From Dehalococcoidia bacterium (lineage in GTDB: Bacteria > Chloroflexota > Dehalococcoidia > Lucifugimonadales > Lucifugimonadaceae): 64,000 nt of DNA. The position numbers and the translations under genes are program-made. Under the pieces are notes generated by a model, which was not told the origin of the DNA, did not search any database, and saw only the letters and a list, made by a program, of their open reading frames with translations. Location: positions 1 through 64,000 of the forward strand of contig JAKUNJ010000004.1 in NCBI GenBank assembly GCA_022451965.1. Reading direction: 5' to 3'. Of this stretch, positions 46,558 through 56,825 are shown one piece after another (position 1 is the first letter of the stretch; every line of letters starts with the position of its first letter).

Positions 46558-48189
46558 ATGAATTTAAATAAAGAGATCTCTTTAAGTGAAATTTCTCAAG
46601 CTATTAAGACATTTATATATAGCTTAGAGTTATATAAGGAAAAAATTAATAATCTAAATGTATTTCCTGTGCCTGATGGTGATACTGGAACTAATATGTT
46701 ACTTACAATAAAGAATGTTGATCAAGATCTTGATTCAAAGTCAGATATGCATTCTTTATTAACTCACTTACGGCAAGCTTCACTAATGGAAGCAAGAGGA
46801 AACTCAGGAGTTATTCTTTCACAATTTTTTCAAGGTCTACTAACTTCTTACGAAAGTAACAAATGTTTTACGATTTCATCTTTAGTTACTTCATTTACTA
46901 TTGCAGCTGAAAATACTAGAAAATCTTTACCTAATCCTGTAGATGGAACTATGATGACTGTATATGAAGAAATAGCCAGAGCGGCAAGTAAAGGGCTAAG
47001 TAAATCTGAAAACTTAGAAGATTTACTAGAAATAATTGCTAAAGGAGCAGTTTTATCTGTAAAAAACACTCCTAATAAATTAAAGATCCTTAGAGAAGCA
47101 GGAGTAGTGGATTCAGGTGGCTTAGGTTTAGCTATTATGATGAATGCTTGGTATTTATCAATAATTCAAAAAGAAATAGAAAAAGATTTAGATATTGTTT
47201 ATTTAGAAATGATATCAGGTCTTTCAGATAAAGTTTCTGAAAATTTTATAAATTCTAGTGATGAACTAGAGTGGGGTAACTGTACAGTTTTTACTATAAA
47301 AGGTGAAAATTTTGATATTGACTATCAAAGAAAACAAATTGCTAAATTTGGTAAATCACCTGTTATTACTGGAGATTCAAACCTAATTAAAGTGCATATT
47401 CATGTTTTGGATGAAAATGAAGTAATTAATTATTCTAAAAAAATAGGAACTGTTGAAAATATTTTTGTTCAAAATATGGATGATCAAACTAAGATTTTTT
47501 CATCAAGAAAAAGAAATTATGATCTTATCAAAACTTCAGTAATTTCAATTTGTGAAGGCAATGGCATAGTTGAAGCTTTTTTTGAAGCTGCTGGTGATGG
47601 GATGCACATTGTTGAGGGAGGTTCGAAAAATAATCCTAGCATAAAAATAATAATGAATGAAATAGATAAGATTAAGTCAGATAATATTATTATTCTTCCA
47701 AATAATTCAAATATTTCAACAACTGTAAAACAATTAATTGACCTCAATAATAATAAAAAAATACATATGATACCCACTCGTTCGATTCAACAAGGCATAG
47801 CTTCAATTTTTTCATATGATTCATCAAAAAATTTTGATATTAATCTAAAAAATATGAATGACTCTCTCAAAGTGATTGAAGAGGCATTTGTAACTATTTC
47901 AACCAGAGATGTTGTTTTTGATGGGAAGCAAATAAAGAAAAATAATTTCTTTGCCACATTGAACAACAAAATTTATGACTCTTACGACTCTGCCGATTTA
48001 GGACTAATTAGTATTTCAAGGGAATTATTAAGAAGAAATGAAATATTAACCATTTTTGTTGGTCATGATTCTATTATGGATAATTATGATTACTTAGAAA
48101 GTCAAATTTTACAAAACTATAGTGATAAAGAAGTTGTCATTGTGAATGGTAATCAATCATACTATAATTATCTATTATTAGCAGAATAA
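46558..48189 (+). CDS. fakA: Fatty acid kinase catalytic subunit (FakA/YloV, DAK2 family)
   Basis: The 543-residue protein has an N-terminal DAK2 kinase domain with LNVFPVPDGDTGTNMLLT near residue 34 and ARGNSGVILSQFFQGL near residue 79. GTMMTVYEEIARAA follows near residue 129. A DAK1/DegV-like C-terminal half follows. FakA binds ATP and phosphorylates fatty acids delivered by FakB (DegV) proteins; the acyl phosphate is then used for phospholipid synthesis. A DegV gene follows after 9 nt, supporting this role. Confidence 0.92.
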   Translation: MNLNKEISLSEISQAIKTFIYSLELYKEKINNLNVFPVPDGDTGTNMLLTIKNVDQDLDSKSDMHSLLTHLRQASLMEARGNSGVILSQFFQGLLTSYESNKCFTISSLVTSFTIAAENTRKSLPNPVDGTMMTVYEEIARAASKGLSKSENLEDLLEIIAKGAVLSVKNTPNKLKILREAGVVDSGGLGLAIMMNAWYLSIIQKEIEKDLDIVYLEMISGLSDKVSENFINSSDELEWGNCTVFTIKGENFDIDYQRKQIAKFGKSPVITGDSNLIKVHIHVLDENEVINYSKKIGTVENIFVQNMDDQTKIFSSRKRNYDLIKTSVISICEGNGIVEAFFEAAGDGMHIVEGGSKNNPSIKIIMNEIDKIKSDNIIILPNNSNISTTVKQLIDLNNNKKIHMIPTRSIQQGIASIFSYDSSKNFDINLKNMNDSLKVIEEAFVTISTRDVVFDGKQIKKNNFFATLNNKIYDSYDSADLGLISISRELLRRNEILTIFVGHDSIMDNYDYLESQILQNYSDKEVVIVNGNQSYYNYLLLAE

Positions 48190-48198
48190 GAGGGAAAA

Positions 48199-49041
48199 AT
48201 GTCAAAAATAGCTTTAGTAACAGATAGTACATCAGATCTACCAAAGAAAGTAGCAGAAAAACAAGGAATATTTGTTGTTCCACTTAATTTACATTTTGGA
48301 GATGAAACATTTATTGATGGAATAGATATAACTTCTTCTGAGTTTTATCCTAAATTGATTGATTCTGAGTTTCATCCCAGTACATCTCAACCTTCAGTTG
48401 GTAAATTTATAAAAACATATGAAGAAATACTTCAGTCATACGATAGTATAATATCGATTCATATGTCTTCTAAGCTAAGTGCTACTCATTCTTCTGCTGT
48501 GCAAGCTAAAGAACAGATTTCAAACGATAATATAAGAATTATTGATAGTAAAAATGGCACATTAGGTTTGGGGTCTTTGGTTTATTCTGTTTCTAAGTTA
48601 ATGAAAAAAGAAAATAATTTAGATAATTTAGTAACTGAAACTGAAAGTCTTGTTGATAAATCACAATTCTATGGATTATGTGCAACTTTAGAATATTTGG
48701 CAAAAGGAGGAAGAATAGGTAAGGCTCAAGAATTTGTTGGCTCTTTGCTTAAGCTAAAACCAATACTTTCTACTAGGGGATTTGATGGTGAAATAGGTTC
48801 AGTAGCTAAGGTTAGAACTTTTTCTAAAGGTATGGATTACTTGGTTAATATTGTTGAGAATAATAAAATTGAAGACTTATTTGTAGTACATGGTGGAAAT
48901 TTTGAAAGTGCTGAAAAATTAATCGAAAAATTAGAAAAAGTAATAGATAAGAAGAAAATTATCGTCTCAGAATTTGGTCCAGTTGTAGGTACTCATTTAG
49001 GACCAGGTTCATTCGGAATTGGATTTGTTGGTTCGGAGTAA
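48199..49041 (+). CDS. DegV/FakB fatty-acid-binding protein
   Basis: The 280-residue protein has DegV features: ALVTDSTSDLPKKVAE near residue 4, PLNLHFGDETFIDG near residue 28, STSQPSVGKF near residue 61 and LEYLAKGGRIGKAQEFVGSLLKLKPIL near residue 156 (split KGGRIGK; LKPIL). The C-terminal GTHLGPGSFGIGF is also typical. It holds a fatty acid for phosphorylation by FakA and may pass acyl phosphate on. It lies directly after fakA and 6 nt before recG. The recG ribosome-binding site (CGGAG) overlaps its stop. Confidence 0.93.
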   Translation: MSKIALVTDSTSDLPKKVAEKQGIFVVPLNLHFGDETFIDGIDITSSEFYPKLIDSEFHPSTSQPSVGKFIKTYEEILQSYDSIISIHMSSKLSATHSSAVQAKEQISNDNIRIIDSKNGTLGLGSLVYSVSKLMKKENNLDNLVTETESLVDKSQFYGLCATLEYLAKGGRIGKAQEFVGSLLKLKPILSTRGFDGEIGSVAKVRTFSKGMDYLVNIVENNKIEDLFVVHGGNFESAEKLIEKLEKVIDKKKIIVSEFGPVVGTHLGPGSFGIGFVGSE

Positions 49042-49047
49042 AAATTA

Positions 49048-51423
49048 GTGATAGAAAAGAAAGTAGATAGACTTAAGCGACTAGTTTCTATTCTTTCTCA
49101 AGAATATCATCTTGGACTAAATGATCAATCTGTTGAATTAGGATTAGATCACTATATCAGGAATAATTTTTTTGATGTTGATTGGATTATGAATACATAT
49201 CCTATGAATCAAAGATCTTATAAAAATTTAGGAATTGGTGAGAGGCATATTTGGATAAAAAATCTAATTTCAAAAATTACTTACGAATTAAAGGTATTTG
49301 AGGCAAATATAAGTAAAGAGTTATTATTAAGAAATTTGCCCCTAGAAACTCCAGTTGATCAAATACCCTTCATAAACAAAAGAATCACATCGAAATTTTC
49401 AAATATAGGAATTTATAATCTTAGAGATTTAATTCTACATTTCCCTTTTAGATATGAAGACTATACAAATATTCAAAATATAAAATTTCTTTTAGAAAAT
49501 CAGAATGCAACAGTTATAGGGAAAATATCTAAAAAAATTCTAATTAAGAGAATGAATGCACCACAAATAATAGTTGAAGATTCAACAGGTTCAATCACTG
49601 TAACATTTTTTAATATGTCCTATCTTATTAGAGAACTAAAAGTTGGTCAAAATATTGCAATTGCAGGACAGGTAAAAAAATTTAGAAATTCATTACAATT
49701 TACTAATCCTGAATATGAGGTTTTCAAAGATAGTCCTAAAAGATTTCAATATCTACAACCGATTTATCATTCTACGGAAAGACTATCTCAAGAAATGATA
49801 AAAACTAGAATATCTGCAGCTATTAAGTCAAACGCAATAGAAAAAATTGATGAATTCATTCCTGAAGAAATCCTGAAAAAAAATAATCTTTATTCCCTTC
49901 AATCATCAATAAAAAGATTACATTTTTCAAAAAGTATAGATGAAAAAAATAAAGCCTCAAAAAGTTTTGCTTTTCATGAAGTTTTTGAAAATCAAATTTC
50001 AGTGAAATATAGAAAAAAACAAAGAGAAAAAAATATAACTTCATATGCATTTACTTCATTTAATGAAAATTATAAATTCATCAGTAAATATCTACCTTTT
50101 GAATTAACCAAAGATCAAAAAAATACAATTTTTCAAATAGGAAATGATTTATCAGATAGATTGCCTATGGCTCGATTGTTACAAGGTGAAGTTGGATCAG
50201 GGAAAACTATAGTAGCTTTGATAGCTCTTATATGTACAGCCATGGAAGATCAGCAAGGAATTTTGCTTGCTCCAACAGAAGTTCTTGCAGAACAACACTT
50301 TTTGAATTTATCAGAATTAGTTGAAGGATCACTACAATTTGGGAATGAAGAAAATATAAGAATATTTAGTATAAATAAAAAGAAGAAGATAGCTTTATTA
50401 ACTGGATCTTTAAATCAAAAAATAAAAGATAAAACTAGATCAATGATTGTTAATAAAGAGATTGATATTATCGTGGGAACCCATGCATTACTTCAAGAAG
50501 AAATATCGAAAAATTTATCTGGATTAATAGTTATTGATGAGCAACAAAGGTTTGGTGTAGAACAGAGAAATTTATTACTAAAAAGACAACCTATTCCAAA
50601 TATGCTAGCTATGTCAGCAACACCTATTCCTAGAACACTTAATATGACTTTATATGGAGATTTATCAATATCTGTAATAAAGACAATGCCAAATAGAAAA
50701 AGAGATGTTAAGACGATTTGGATGAGAAATAGTCAATTTGACGAAGTAATATCTAACATCGAGGATGAGTTGAAAAAAGGTTCTCAAATATTTTACGTTT
50801 CACCTCATATAGATTCATCTGAAAAAATTGAAGTATCTTCAGTAATCCGAGAATATGAGAAATTATCTCTAAGTAAACTCTCAAAATATAAAATAGATCT
50901 TTTGCACGGAAGAATGAAGATAGAAAAAAAGCAAAAAATTATGGAAAACTTAAGGAAGGGAAAAATTGATATTTTGGTTAGTACTCCATTGATTGAAGTT
51001 GGAGTAGATATTCCAAATGCTACATTAATTGTTATTAATTCAGCAGAAAGATTTGGTATTTCTCAGCTTCATCAATTAAGAGGAAGGGTTGGTAGAGGAG
51101 ATAAAGAATCAAAGTGTATTATAGTTTCTTCAGACGAAATAACAGAAATTACTGAACAAAGATTAAATGCAATAGTAAAAAGTAATGATGGATTCAAGCT
51201 TTCTGAGGAAGATCTTAAGATTAGAGGTCCCGGTGAAATAGATAAAACTAAACAAAGTGGATTCCCCCACTATAAAATAGCAGACCCTTTAGATTTTGAA
51301 ATGATAAAGGATGTAAATGAAATTGCAACAAATATCATTGAACAAGATCCTGATCTAAATAATAATGAAAGGATTAAGAAAATTATAAAAAAGGTTAATT
51401 CTAGCAATATAAGTTTAGGATAA
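49048..51423 (+). CDS. recG: ATP-dependent DNA helicase RecG
   Basis: The 791-residue helicase has an N-terminal wedge (OB) domain (NIGIYNLRDLILHFPFRYEDY near residue 125). The helicase core shows Walker A LQGEVGSGKTIVA near residue 375, motif II VIDEQQRFGVEQR near residue 495 (DEQH is usual), SATPIPRTL near residue 527, and QLRGRVGRGDKES near residue 675. RGPGEIDKTKQSGFPHYKIAD lies near residue 735. It regresses stalled replication forks. The start is GTG 49048, with CGGAG 7 nt upstream. An N-terminal extension of about 110 residues precedes the wedge, as in many Chloroflexota and Firmicutes. Confidence 0.95.
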   Translation: MIEKKVDRLKRLVSILSQEYHLGLNDQSVELGLDHYIRNNFFDVDWIMNTYPMNQRSYKNLGIGERHIWIKNLISKITYELKVFEANISKELLLRNLPLETPVDQIPFINKRITSKFSNIGIYNLRDLILHFPFRYEDYTNIQNIKFLLENQNATVIGKISKKILIKRMNAPQIIVEDSTGSITVTFFNMSYLIRELKVGQNIAIAGQVKKFRNSLQFTNPEYEVFKDSPKRFQYLQPIYHSTERLSQEMIKTRISAAIKSNAIEKIDEFIPEEILKKNNLYSLQSSIKRLHFSKSIDEKNKASKSFAFHEVFENQISVKYRKKQREKNITSYAFTSFNENYKFISKYLPFELTKDQKNTIFQIGNDLSDRLPMARLLQGEVGSGKTIVALIALICTAMEDQQGILLAPTEVLAEQHFLNLSELVEGSLQFGNEENIRIFSINKKKKIALLTGSLNQKIKDKTRSMIVNKEIDIIVGTHALLQEEISKNLSGLIVIDEQQRFGVEQRNLLLKRQPIPNMLAMSATPIPRTLNMTLYGDLSISVIKTMPNRKRDVKTIWMRNSQFDEVISNIEDELKKGSQIFYVSPHIDSSEKIEVSSVIREYEKLSLSKLSKYKIDLLHGRMKIEKKQKIMENLRKGKIDILVSTPLIEVGVDIPNATLIVINSAERFGISQLHQLRGRVGRGDKESKCIIVSSDEITEITEQRLNAIVKSNDGFKLSEEDLKIRGPGEIDKTKQSGFPHYKIADPLDFEMIKDVNEIATNIIEQDPDLNNNERIKKIIKKVNSSNISLG

Positions 51424-51425
51424 AG

Positions 51426-53864
51426 TTACTTAATAACTAAGTTATATAGCTTATCTTGAACATATATTTCTTTTACTATTTCTTTATTAGAAATATATTT
51501 CAAAACTTTTTCTGAGTTCAAAACTGAATTCTTAATATCTTGTTCTGATAATCCTTTCTTCATCTCTATTTGGTCTCGAAGTTTACCATTTATTTGTACT
51601 ATTAAAGTAAAAGTATCTTTTTCAATTAATTTTTCTTCAAAAGTAGGATTATTTTGTAGATGAATTGAGCTCTTATTCCCTAGAATAAGCCAGATTTCTT
51701 CTGTTATATGAGGACAGATTGGAGATAAGTGAATCAATAGTCTTTTGCAAGCATCTTGCCAGTCTGAGTTTGAGATAGAACCTTGTTTTTTTATTTTAGA
51801 AAGATAGTTAGTGTATTCCATAAGAGAAGCTATCGAAGTATTAAACTTAAAATTACTCATATCATTAAGAACATTTTTCGTAGTCTGGTTTGATATTTGG
51901 ATTGTTTTTTTTGTTTCTTCTTCAGATATTTTATTTTCTTTATATTTTATTATCATCATATCCCATACTCGATTTAACCATCGGTAAACTCCGTTAATTC
52001 CTGAATCCGACCAATCTCCACCTCTATCCCAAGGGCCTAAAAACATTAGGTAAGCCCTAACTGAATCAGTTCCATATTTTTTAACTAATGGTTCAGGATT
52101 TAAGGGATTATTTCTTTTTGAAATTTTCATATGCCTTGCTAACATGACACCTTGATTAAAGAGTCTTTTGTAAGGTTCATCAAAATCTAGATAGCCTAAG
52201 TCTCTAAGAACCTTATTGAAAAATCTTGCATATAATAAATGCATTACTGCATGTTCTGCTCCCCCCATATATTGATCGACTGGACTCCATAGATCTATTT
52301 TTTCCTTTTCAAAAGGAAGATCTAGTATTCCTGGACTAGCAAATTTTAAGTGATACCATGAAGAATCCATAAAAGTATCCATAGTGTCTGTTTCTCTTCT
52401 TAATTTTCCATATTTAGGATGATCAAAATAAAGAAACTCTTTATCCAGAGTTAATGGTGACTGACCTGTAGGCATAAATTCTTTTGCATCAGGAAGAATT
52501 ACAGGTAAATATTCATCTTCGACAGGAATAATTTCATTATTATTATCGTATAACATTGGAATAGGAGTTCCCCAATATCTTTGTCTAGATATTAGCCAAT
52601 CTCTTAAGTGATATGTAATTGTCTTTTTACCAAATCCTTTGTCTGATACTAAGTCTGCAATTTTCTTTTTTCCATCATTGTTACTTATTCCATTGAATTC
52701 TCCTGAGTTTATTTGAATTCCGTTACCTGTAAAAGCATCATTTAATTCAATATCATTTGATCCATCAGGTGAAATAACAACTTTAATTGGAAGTTCATAT
52801 TTTTTAGCAAAAATAAAATCTCTTTCATCATGCGCTGGTACTCCCATAACGGCTCCAGTACCATATGATGCGAGAACATAATCTCCAATAAAAACTGGTA
52901 GCTTTTCATTTGTTACGGGATTTATACAAAAAATATCTGTTTTTACTCCAGTTTTTTCTCTTATTGTGGATGTTCTATCAATTTCTGACATTTTTTGAGA
53001 CCGTCTTATATAGGATTGAACACTTTTATTTTTATCTAATGAAAGAGATTTAATAAGAGGATGTTCAGGGGCTAGAACTACAAATGTGACTCCATAAATA
53101 GTATCAATCCTTGTTGTAAATGTACTAATCTTTTCATTATGATTTTCTACACTGAAATTTATAGTTACTCCTTCAGATTTACCTATCCAATTTCTTTGCA
53201 TTTGTTTTATTTTTTCAGGCCATTCAAGTGTACTCATATCTAATAACTCTTCAGCATAATCAGTAATTTTGAAATACCATTGAGGCATTAGTTTCTTAAC
53301 AACTTCAGCTCCAGATCTTTCAGATTTTCCATCAACTACTTGCTCGTTTGCTAGTGTTGTTTGATCAATAGGATCCCACCATACAGGTCCATTTTTTCTG
53401 TAAGCCAGACCTTTTTTATACATTTCTATAAAAAACTTTTGATTCCATTTATAATACTCCGGAGTACAAGTGATAAGTTTTCTATTCCAGTCATAAGAAT
53501 TACCCATCATATCAAATTGCTTTTCCATGTTATTTATGTTGTCAAAAGTCCATTTTTTGGGATTTATGTTTCTTTTAATTGCAGCATTTTCTGCAGGAAG
53601 ACCAAAAGCATCAAATCCTTGAGGGTGCATTACATTATAACCTTCTAATCTTTTAAATCTTGCATGCGCATCAGCTGGTGTGAAAGCAAACCAATGGCCT
53701 ATATGTAGATCACCGGAAGGATAAGGAAACATTGATAATGCGTACCAATTTTTTTTTGATGGAATTTTATCTGAAGTCTTGTATATTTCAGAATTCTTCC
53801 ATATTTTTTGCCACTTTGATTCTACTTTAGATGGTATATAAGCTTCAGTATCAGGTTTCAGCAT
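51426..53864 (-). CDS. leuS: Leucyl-tRNA synthetase
   Basis: The 812-residue class I synthetase has MFPYPSGDLHIGHWFAF near residue 46 (HIGH), an editing domain at about 225-410 (FTTRIDTIYGVTFVVLAPEH), YHLRDWLISRQRYWGTPIP near residue 415, GGAEHAVMHLLYARFF near residue 530, and an anticodon-binding C-terminal half. The KMSKS-equivalent loop is HMKISKRNNPLNPE near residue 580, with Met->Ile and the last Ser->Arg, unusual for bacterial LeuS. It attaches leucine to tRNA-Leu. The 3' end lies 2 nt from recG. Confidence 0.95.
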   Translation of the reverse strand: MLKPDTEAYIPSKVESKWQKIWKNSEIYKTSDKIPSKKNWYALSMFPYPSGDLHIGHWFAFTPADAHARFKRLEGYNVMHPQGFDAFGLPAENAAIKRNINPKKWTFDNINNMEKQFDMMGNSYDWNRKLITCTPEYYKWNQKFFIEMYKKGLAYRKNGPVWWDPIDQTTLANEQVVDGKSERSGAEVVKKLMPQWYFKITDYAEELLDMSTLEWPEKIKQMQRNWIGKSEGVTINFSVENHNEKISTFTTRIDTIYGVTFVVLAPEHPLIKSLSLDKNKSVQSYIRRSQKMSEIDRTSTIREKTGVKTDIFCINPVTNEKLPVFIGDYVLASYGTGAVMGVPAHDERDFIFAKKYELPIKVVISPDGSNDIELNDAFTGNGIQINSGEFNGISNNDGKKKIADLVSDKGFGKKTITYHLRDWLISRQRYWGTPIPMLYDNNNEIIPVEDEYLPVILPDAKEFMPTGQSPLTLDKEFLYFDHPKYGKLRRETDTMDTFMDSSWYHLKFASPGILDLPFEKEKIDLWSPVDQYMGGAEHAVMHLLYARFFNKVLRDLGYLDFDEPYKRLFNQGVMLARHMKISKRNNPLNPEPLVKKYGTDSVRAYLMFLGPWDRGGDWSDSGINGVYRWLNRVWDMMIIKYKENKISEEETKKTIQISNQTTKNVLNDMSNFKFNTSIASLMEYTNYLSKIKKQGSISNSDWQDACKRLLIHLSPICPHITEEIWLILGNKSSIHLQNNPTFEEKLIEKDTFTLIVQINGKLRDQIEMKKGLSEQDIKNSVLNSEKVLKYISNKEIVKEIYVQDKLYNLVIK

Positions 53865-53937
53865 TATTTATTATTGTTTTTTTCTTATGTAATATAGTAT
53901 AAATGATTATTTTATAAAATTATTTTAGGTGAGAAGT

Positions 53938-55521
53938 GTGTTTGATTTAATTATTAAAAATGGAAATATTATTGATGGTACAGGTAGTAAACCAAGAGTA
54001 GAAGATATTGGAATTAATGGTGATAAAATAATTTCCATTGGCAACCTAAGTAATCTAGATGCAAAAAAAACTATTGATGCAGAAGGTCTATGTGTATCTC
54101 CAGGTTTTATAGATACTCATTCTCATGCGGATTTTGATATATTACGGGATCCTCAACATATCTATGGGATTTCTCAGGGTGTTACAACTGAAATCCTTTC
54201 TCCTGATGGAATCGGAATAGTTCCTTTAGATAAATCAAAATCGAAGGAACATATAAACTATTTAGCAGGTATTTTAGGGCACCCTCCGGAAGACTTTGAT
54301 GGTACATCTTTTGAATCTGCAAAAAAGTTTTATCATAAAAAAAGTAAATGCAATGTTGCTGTATTTGCAGGTCATGGTCCTATCAGAGTTAATATCACAG
54401 GAATGGATGATATTCCACTAGAGGGAGAATTATTAAAAAAAGCAAAATACAAACTAGAGGAATCACTTGAGCAAGGAGCAGCGGGCTTTTCAACAGGTTT
54501 AGATTATTATCCTCAAACCTTTTCCTCTACTGATGAGTTGATTGAACTTTGTAAAATTGCTAAATCTAAAGAGAGAGTCTACTCTGTCCATTTAAGAAGT
54601 CATGAGAAACACAGAGCCTTTGCTAATGGAGGAATACTAGAGGCAATTGAAATTGCCAGAAAGTCAGAAGTATCATTAGTGGTAGAACATTATAGAACTG
54701 TTGAACAAAATGCAGGTCAAATAGATGTTTTATTAGAACCTGTAGACAAAGCAAAAAAAGAAGGTATAGACATAACTATGGAGACATATTCATATCCAGT
54801 AGGTTGCACTATTCCTCTTATATTTTTTCCTGGTAAATTTCATCTTGGAGGAATTGATAATATTATGTCAATTTTATCCGATCAAGAACAGAGAAATTAT
54901 TGGGAAAAAGAATTATTGAAAAATGCCCCAAGGCATGACATTGAAGGTGCAATGTGGACTTCTATTGGTAGAGATGATATGCATGAGTATGCAGGATTAA
55001 GTGTCGTTGATGGGGCTAAGAAGGATAACTTATCTCCAATACAACATGTTTTAGACATAATGTATAGAACAAAATTAAATTGTGGTTTTAGGGTTATTCC
55101 TCCTGCAAGTATTTCAACTTGGAGACAAGTTGAAGAAGATATAATGAATCTACTTCAAAGGCCTGATTATTTTGTTGGTTCTGACTCTGTACCAACAGGC
55201 CAAACTATCCACCCAAGAGCTTATGGATGTTTTACCAGAATATTAGGTAGATTGAGAAGAAGATTTAATATACCTATAGAATTATTAATTAATAGAATGA
55301 CCAAGTTTCCTGCTGATAAGATTGGGATCAAAAATAGAGGAGAAATAAAAGAGAATAATTTTGCGGATCTGGTCGTATTTAATTCTGATGAAATTAATGA
55401 TTTAGCAACATTTGAAGATCCTGAAGTGTTATCTGCAGGAATAATTCATGTGTTTGTAAACGGTAAGCTAGCTTTTGAAAAAGGAAAAGAAGTAACCGAA
55501 TTAAATGGATATTTTGTCTAG
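53938..55521 (+). CDS. D-aminoacylase / N-acyl-D-amino-acid deacylase family
   Basis: This amidohydrolase-superfamily protein has IIKNGNIIDGTGSKPR at the start, SPGFIDTHSHADFDIL near residue 60 (HxH metal ligands), and EQGAAGFSTGLDYYPQ near residue 182. LRSHEKHRAFANGG lies near residue 220 and PRAYGCFTRILGRL near residue 423. The C-terminal FADLVVFNSDEI strand returns to the small beta domain. Such enzymes remove acyl groups from D-amino acids or cleave related amides. The frame extends to GTG 53929, but AGGTGAG 7 nt before GTG 53938 fits better (527 residues). It is divergent from leuS and opens the catabolic island. Confidence 0.85.
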   Translation: MFDLIIKNGNIIDGTGSKPRVEDIGINGDKIISIGNLSNLDAKKTIDAEGLCVSPGFIDTHSHADFDILRDPQHIYGISQGVTTEILSPDGIGIVPLDKSKSKEHINYLAGILGHPPEDFDGTSFESAKKFYHKKSKCNVAVFAGHGPIRVNITGMDDIPLEGELLKKAKYKLEESLEQGAAGFSTGLDYYPQTFSSTDELIELCKIAKSKERVYSVHLRSHEKHRAFANGGILEAIEIARKSEVSLVVEHYRTVEQNAGQIDVLLEPVDKAKKEGIDITMETYSYPVGCTIPLIFFPGKFHLGGIDNIMSILSDQEQRNYWEKELLKNAPRHDIEGAMWTSIGRDDMHEYAGLSVVDGAKKDNLSPIQHVLDIMYRTKLNCGFRVIPPASISTWRQVEEDIMNLLQRPDYFVGSDSVPTGQTIHPRAYGCFTRILGRLRRRFNIPIELLINRMTKFPADKIGIKNRGEIKENNFADLVVFNSDEINDLATFEDPEVLSAGIIHVFVNGKLAFEKGKEVTELNGYFV

Positions 55522-56816
55522 GGCTTTACTATCGATCCATCAGCTCTTCTAACTGTATCCCAAGCTCCACCATATTCTCTTTCTTTAAATGGAAATTTTT
55601 TGGCTAATTTCTCATCAATATCAATTCCTAATCCAGGTTTATTGTTTGACCACATCATTCCCTGTTTTACTTCTGGACATCCAGGGAAAATTTCTTTAGT
55701 ATTTTCTCCAAAGATAGAATATTCTTGAATTCCAAAGTTATAGCAGCTCAAGTCTAGAGCTAAATTTGCAGCATGTCCAACTGGTGATGTATCTCCTGGA
55801 CCATGCCAAGCTGTTCTAACACCAAGAAGCTCTCCCATTGCAGCTATTTTCTTTGCAGGAGTTAAACCTCCTATATCAGAAATATGAATTCTTATAAAAT
55901 CAATTAATCTATCTTTTATCATTGGAATTATTTCATGAGGAGAACTATAAAGTTCTCCCATTGCTATTGGTGTAGAAGATTGAGCTCTTACCATTTTGAA
56001 GTATTCATTATCCTCAGGACTAAATAAATCTTCTAGAAAGAAAAGCTGGTATTTTTCAACTTCTTTTGCAAACCATACTCCTAGGATAGGAGGAATTCGT
56101 TCGTGAACATCATGTAAAATTTCTACACCATAACCAAATCTATCTCTAATATATTCAAATAAAGATAAAGCAGATCTCATGTAAGGTTTAGGTTCAAAAA
56201 CTCCTCCTGGATGTGCATATAATTTGCCATCATCATAATTCTTAATTCTTTTGGTAATAGGTATTGGGCCTAACTTTGGATCATTATTTAATAAAGTTTG
56301 CTCTCCCGCTTTTGCAGACTTATTACCATATGTAGAGTATCCAGGTGTTGATACCTGCACTCTTATATGATGGAAACCTTCTTCAATAAAAGCCTCCATC
56401 TTGTCTCCTACTTCTTCATTTGTATCACCTGATGAATGAACATAAACTGCAGCGGCTTCTCTAGTTTTTCCACCAAATAAATCATAAAGAGGCATATTAG
56501 CAATTTTACCTTTAATGTCCCAAAGAGCTTGATCAACACCTGAAAGTGCATTATTTAGTACAGGCCCATTTCTCCAATATGATGAAACATAAGATGACTG
56601 CCAAATATCTTCAATGTTATTAACTTCTTTGCCTATAAGAAATGGTTTTAGGTAATCTTCAATTGCATACTTTACGGGGTTAGGTCTTTGTGTGAAAGTC
56701 GCACACCCTAATCCATATAACCCATCTTGATCAGTTAAGATCTTTACTATAATCAACCTAATATCATCAGGTTCAGTAAATATAACTTTTATATCCTTAA
56801 TTATTGGGCTTTTCAT
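55518..56816 (-). CDS. Enolase-superfamily sugar-acid dehydratase (ManD-like)
   Basis: The 432-residue protein has a mannonate-dehydratase-like layout: an N-terminal capping domain (WRNGPVLNNALSGVDQALWDIKG near residue 77), then a barrel with LHDVHERIPP near residue 236 (metal Asp and catalytic His), FFLEDLFSPED near residue 260, MGELYSSP near residue 287 and AWHGPGDTSPVGHAAN near residue 335. ManD enzymes dehydrate D-mannonate or D-gluconate to 2-keto-3-deoxygluconate; the true substrate here cannot be read from sequence. Its ribosome-binding site is AAGGA before ATG 56816. It follows the FKBP gene by 9 nt on the same strand. Confidence 0.88.
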   Translation of the reverse strand: MKSPIIKDIKVIFTEPDDIRLIIVKILTDQDGLYGLGCATFTQRPNPVKYAIEDYLKPFLIGKEVNNIEDIWQSSYVSSYWRNGPVLNNALSGVDQALWDIKGKIANMPLYDLFGGKTREAAAVYVHSSGDTNEEVGDKMEAFIEEGFHHIRVQVSTPGYSTYGNKSAKAGEQTLLNNDPKLGPIPITKRIKNYDDGKLYAHPGGVFEPKPYMRSALSLFEYIRDRFGYGVEILHDVHERIPPILGVWFAKEVEKYQLFFLEDLFSPEDNEYFKMVRAQSSTPIAMGELYSSPHEIIPMIKDRLIDFIRIHISDIGGLTPAKKIAAMGELLGVRTAWHGPGDTSPVGHAANLALDLSCYNFGIQEYSIFGENTKEIFPGCPEVKQGMMWSNNKPGLGIDIDEKLAKKFPFKEREYGGAWDTVRRADGSIVKP

Positions 56817-56825
56817 ACATGTCCT

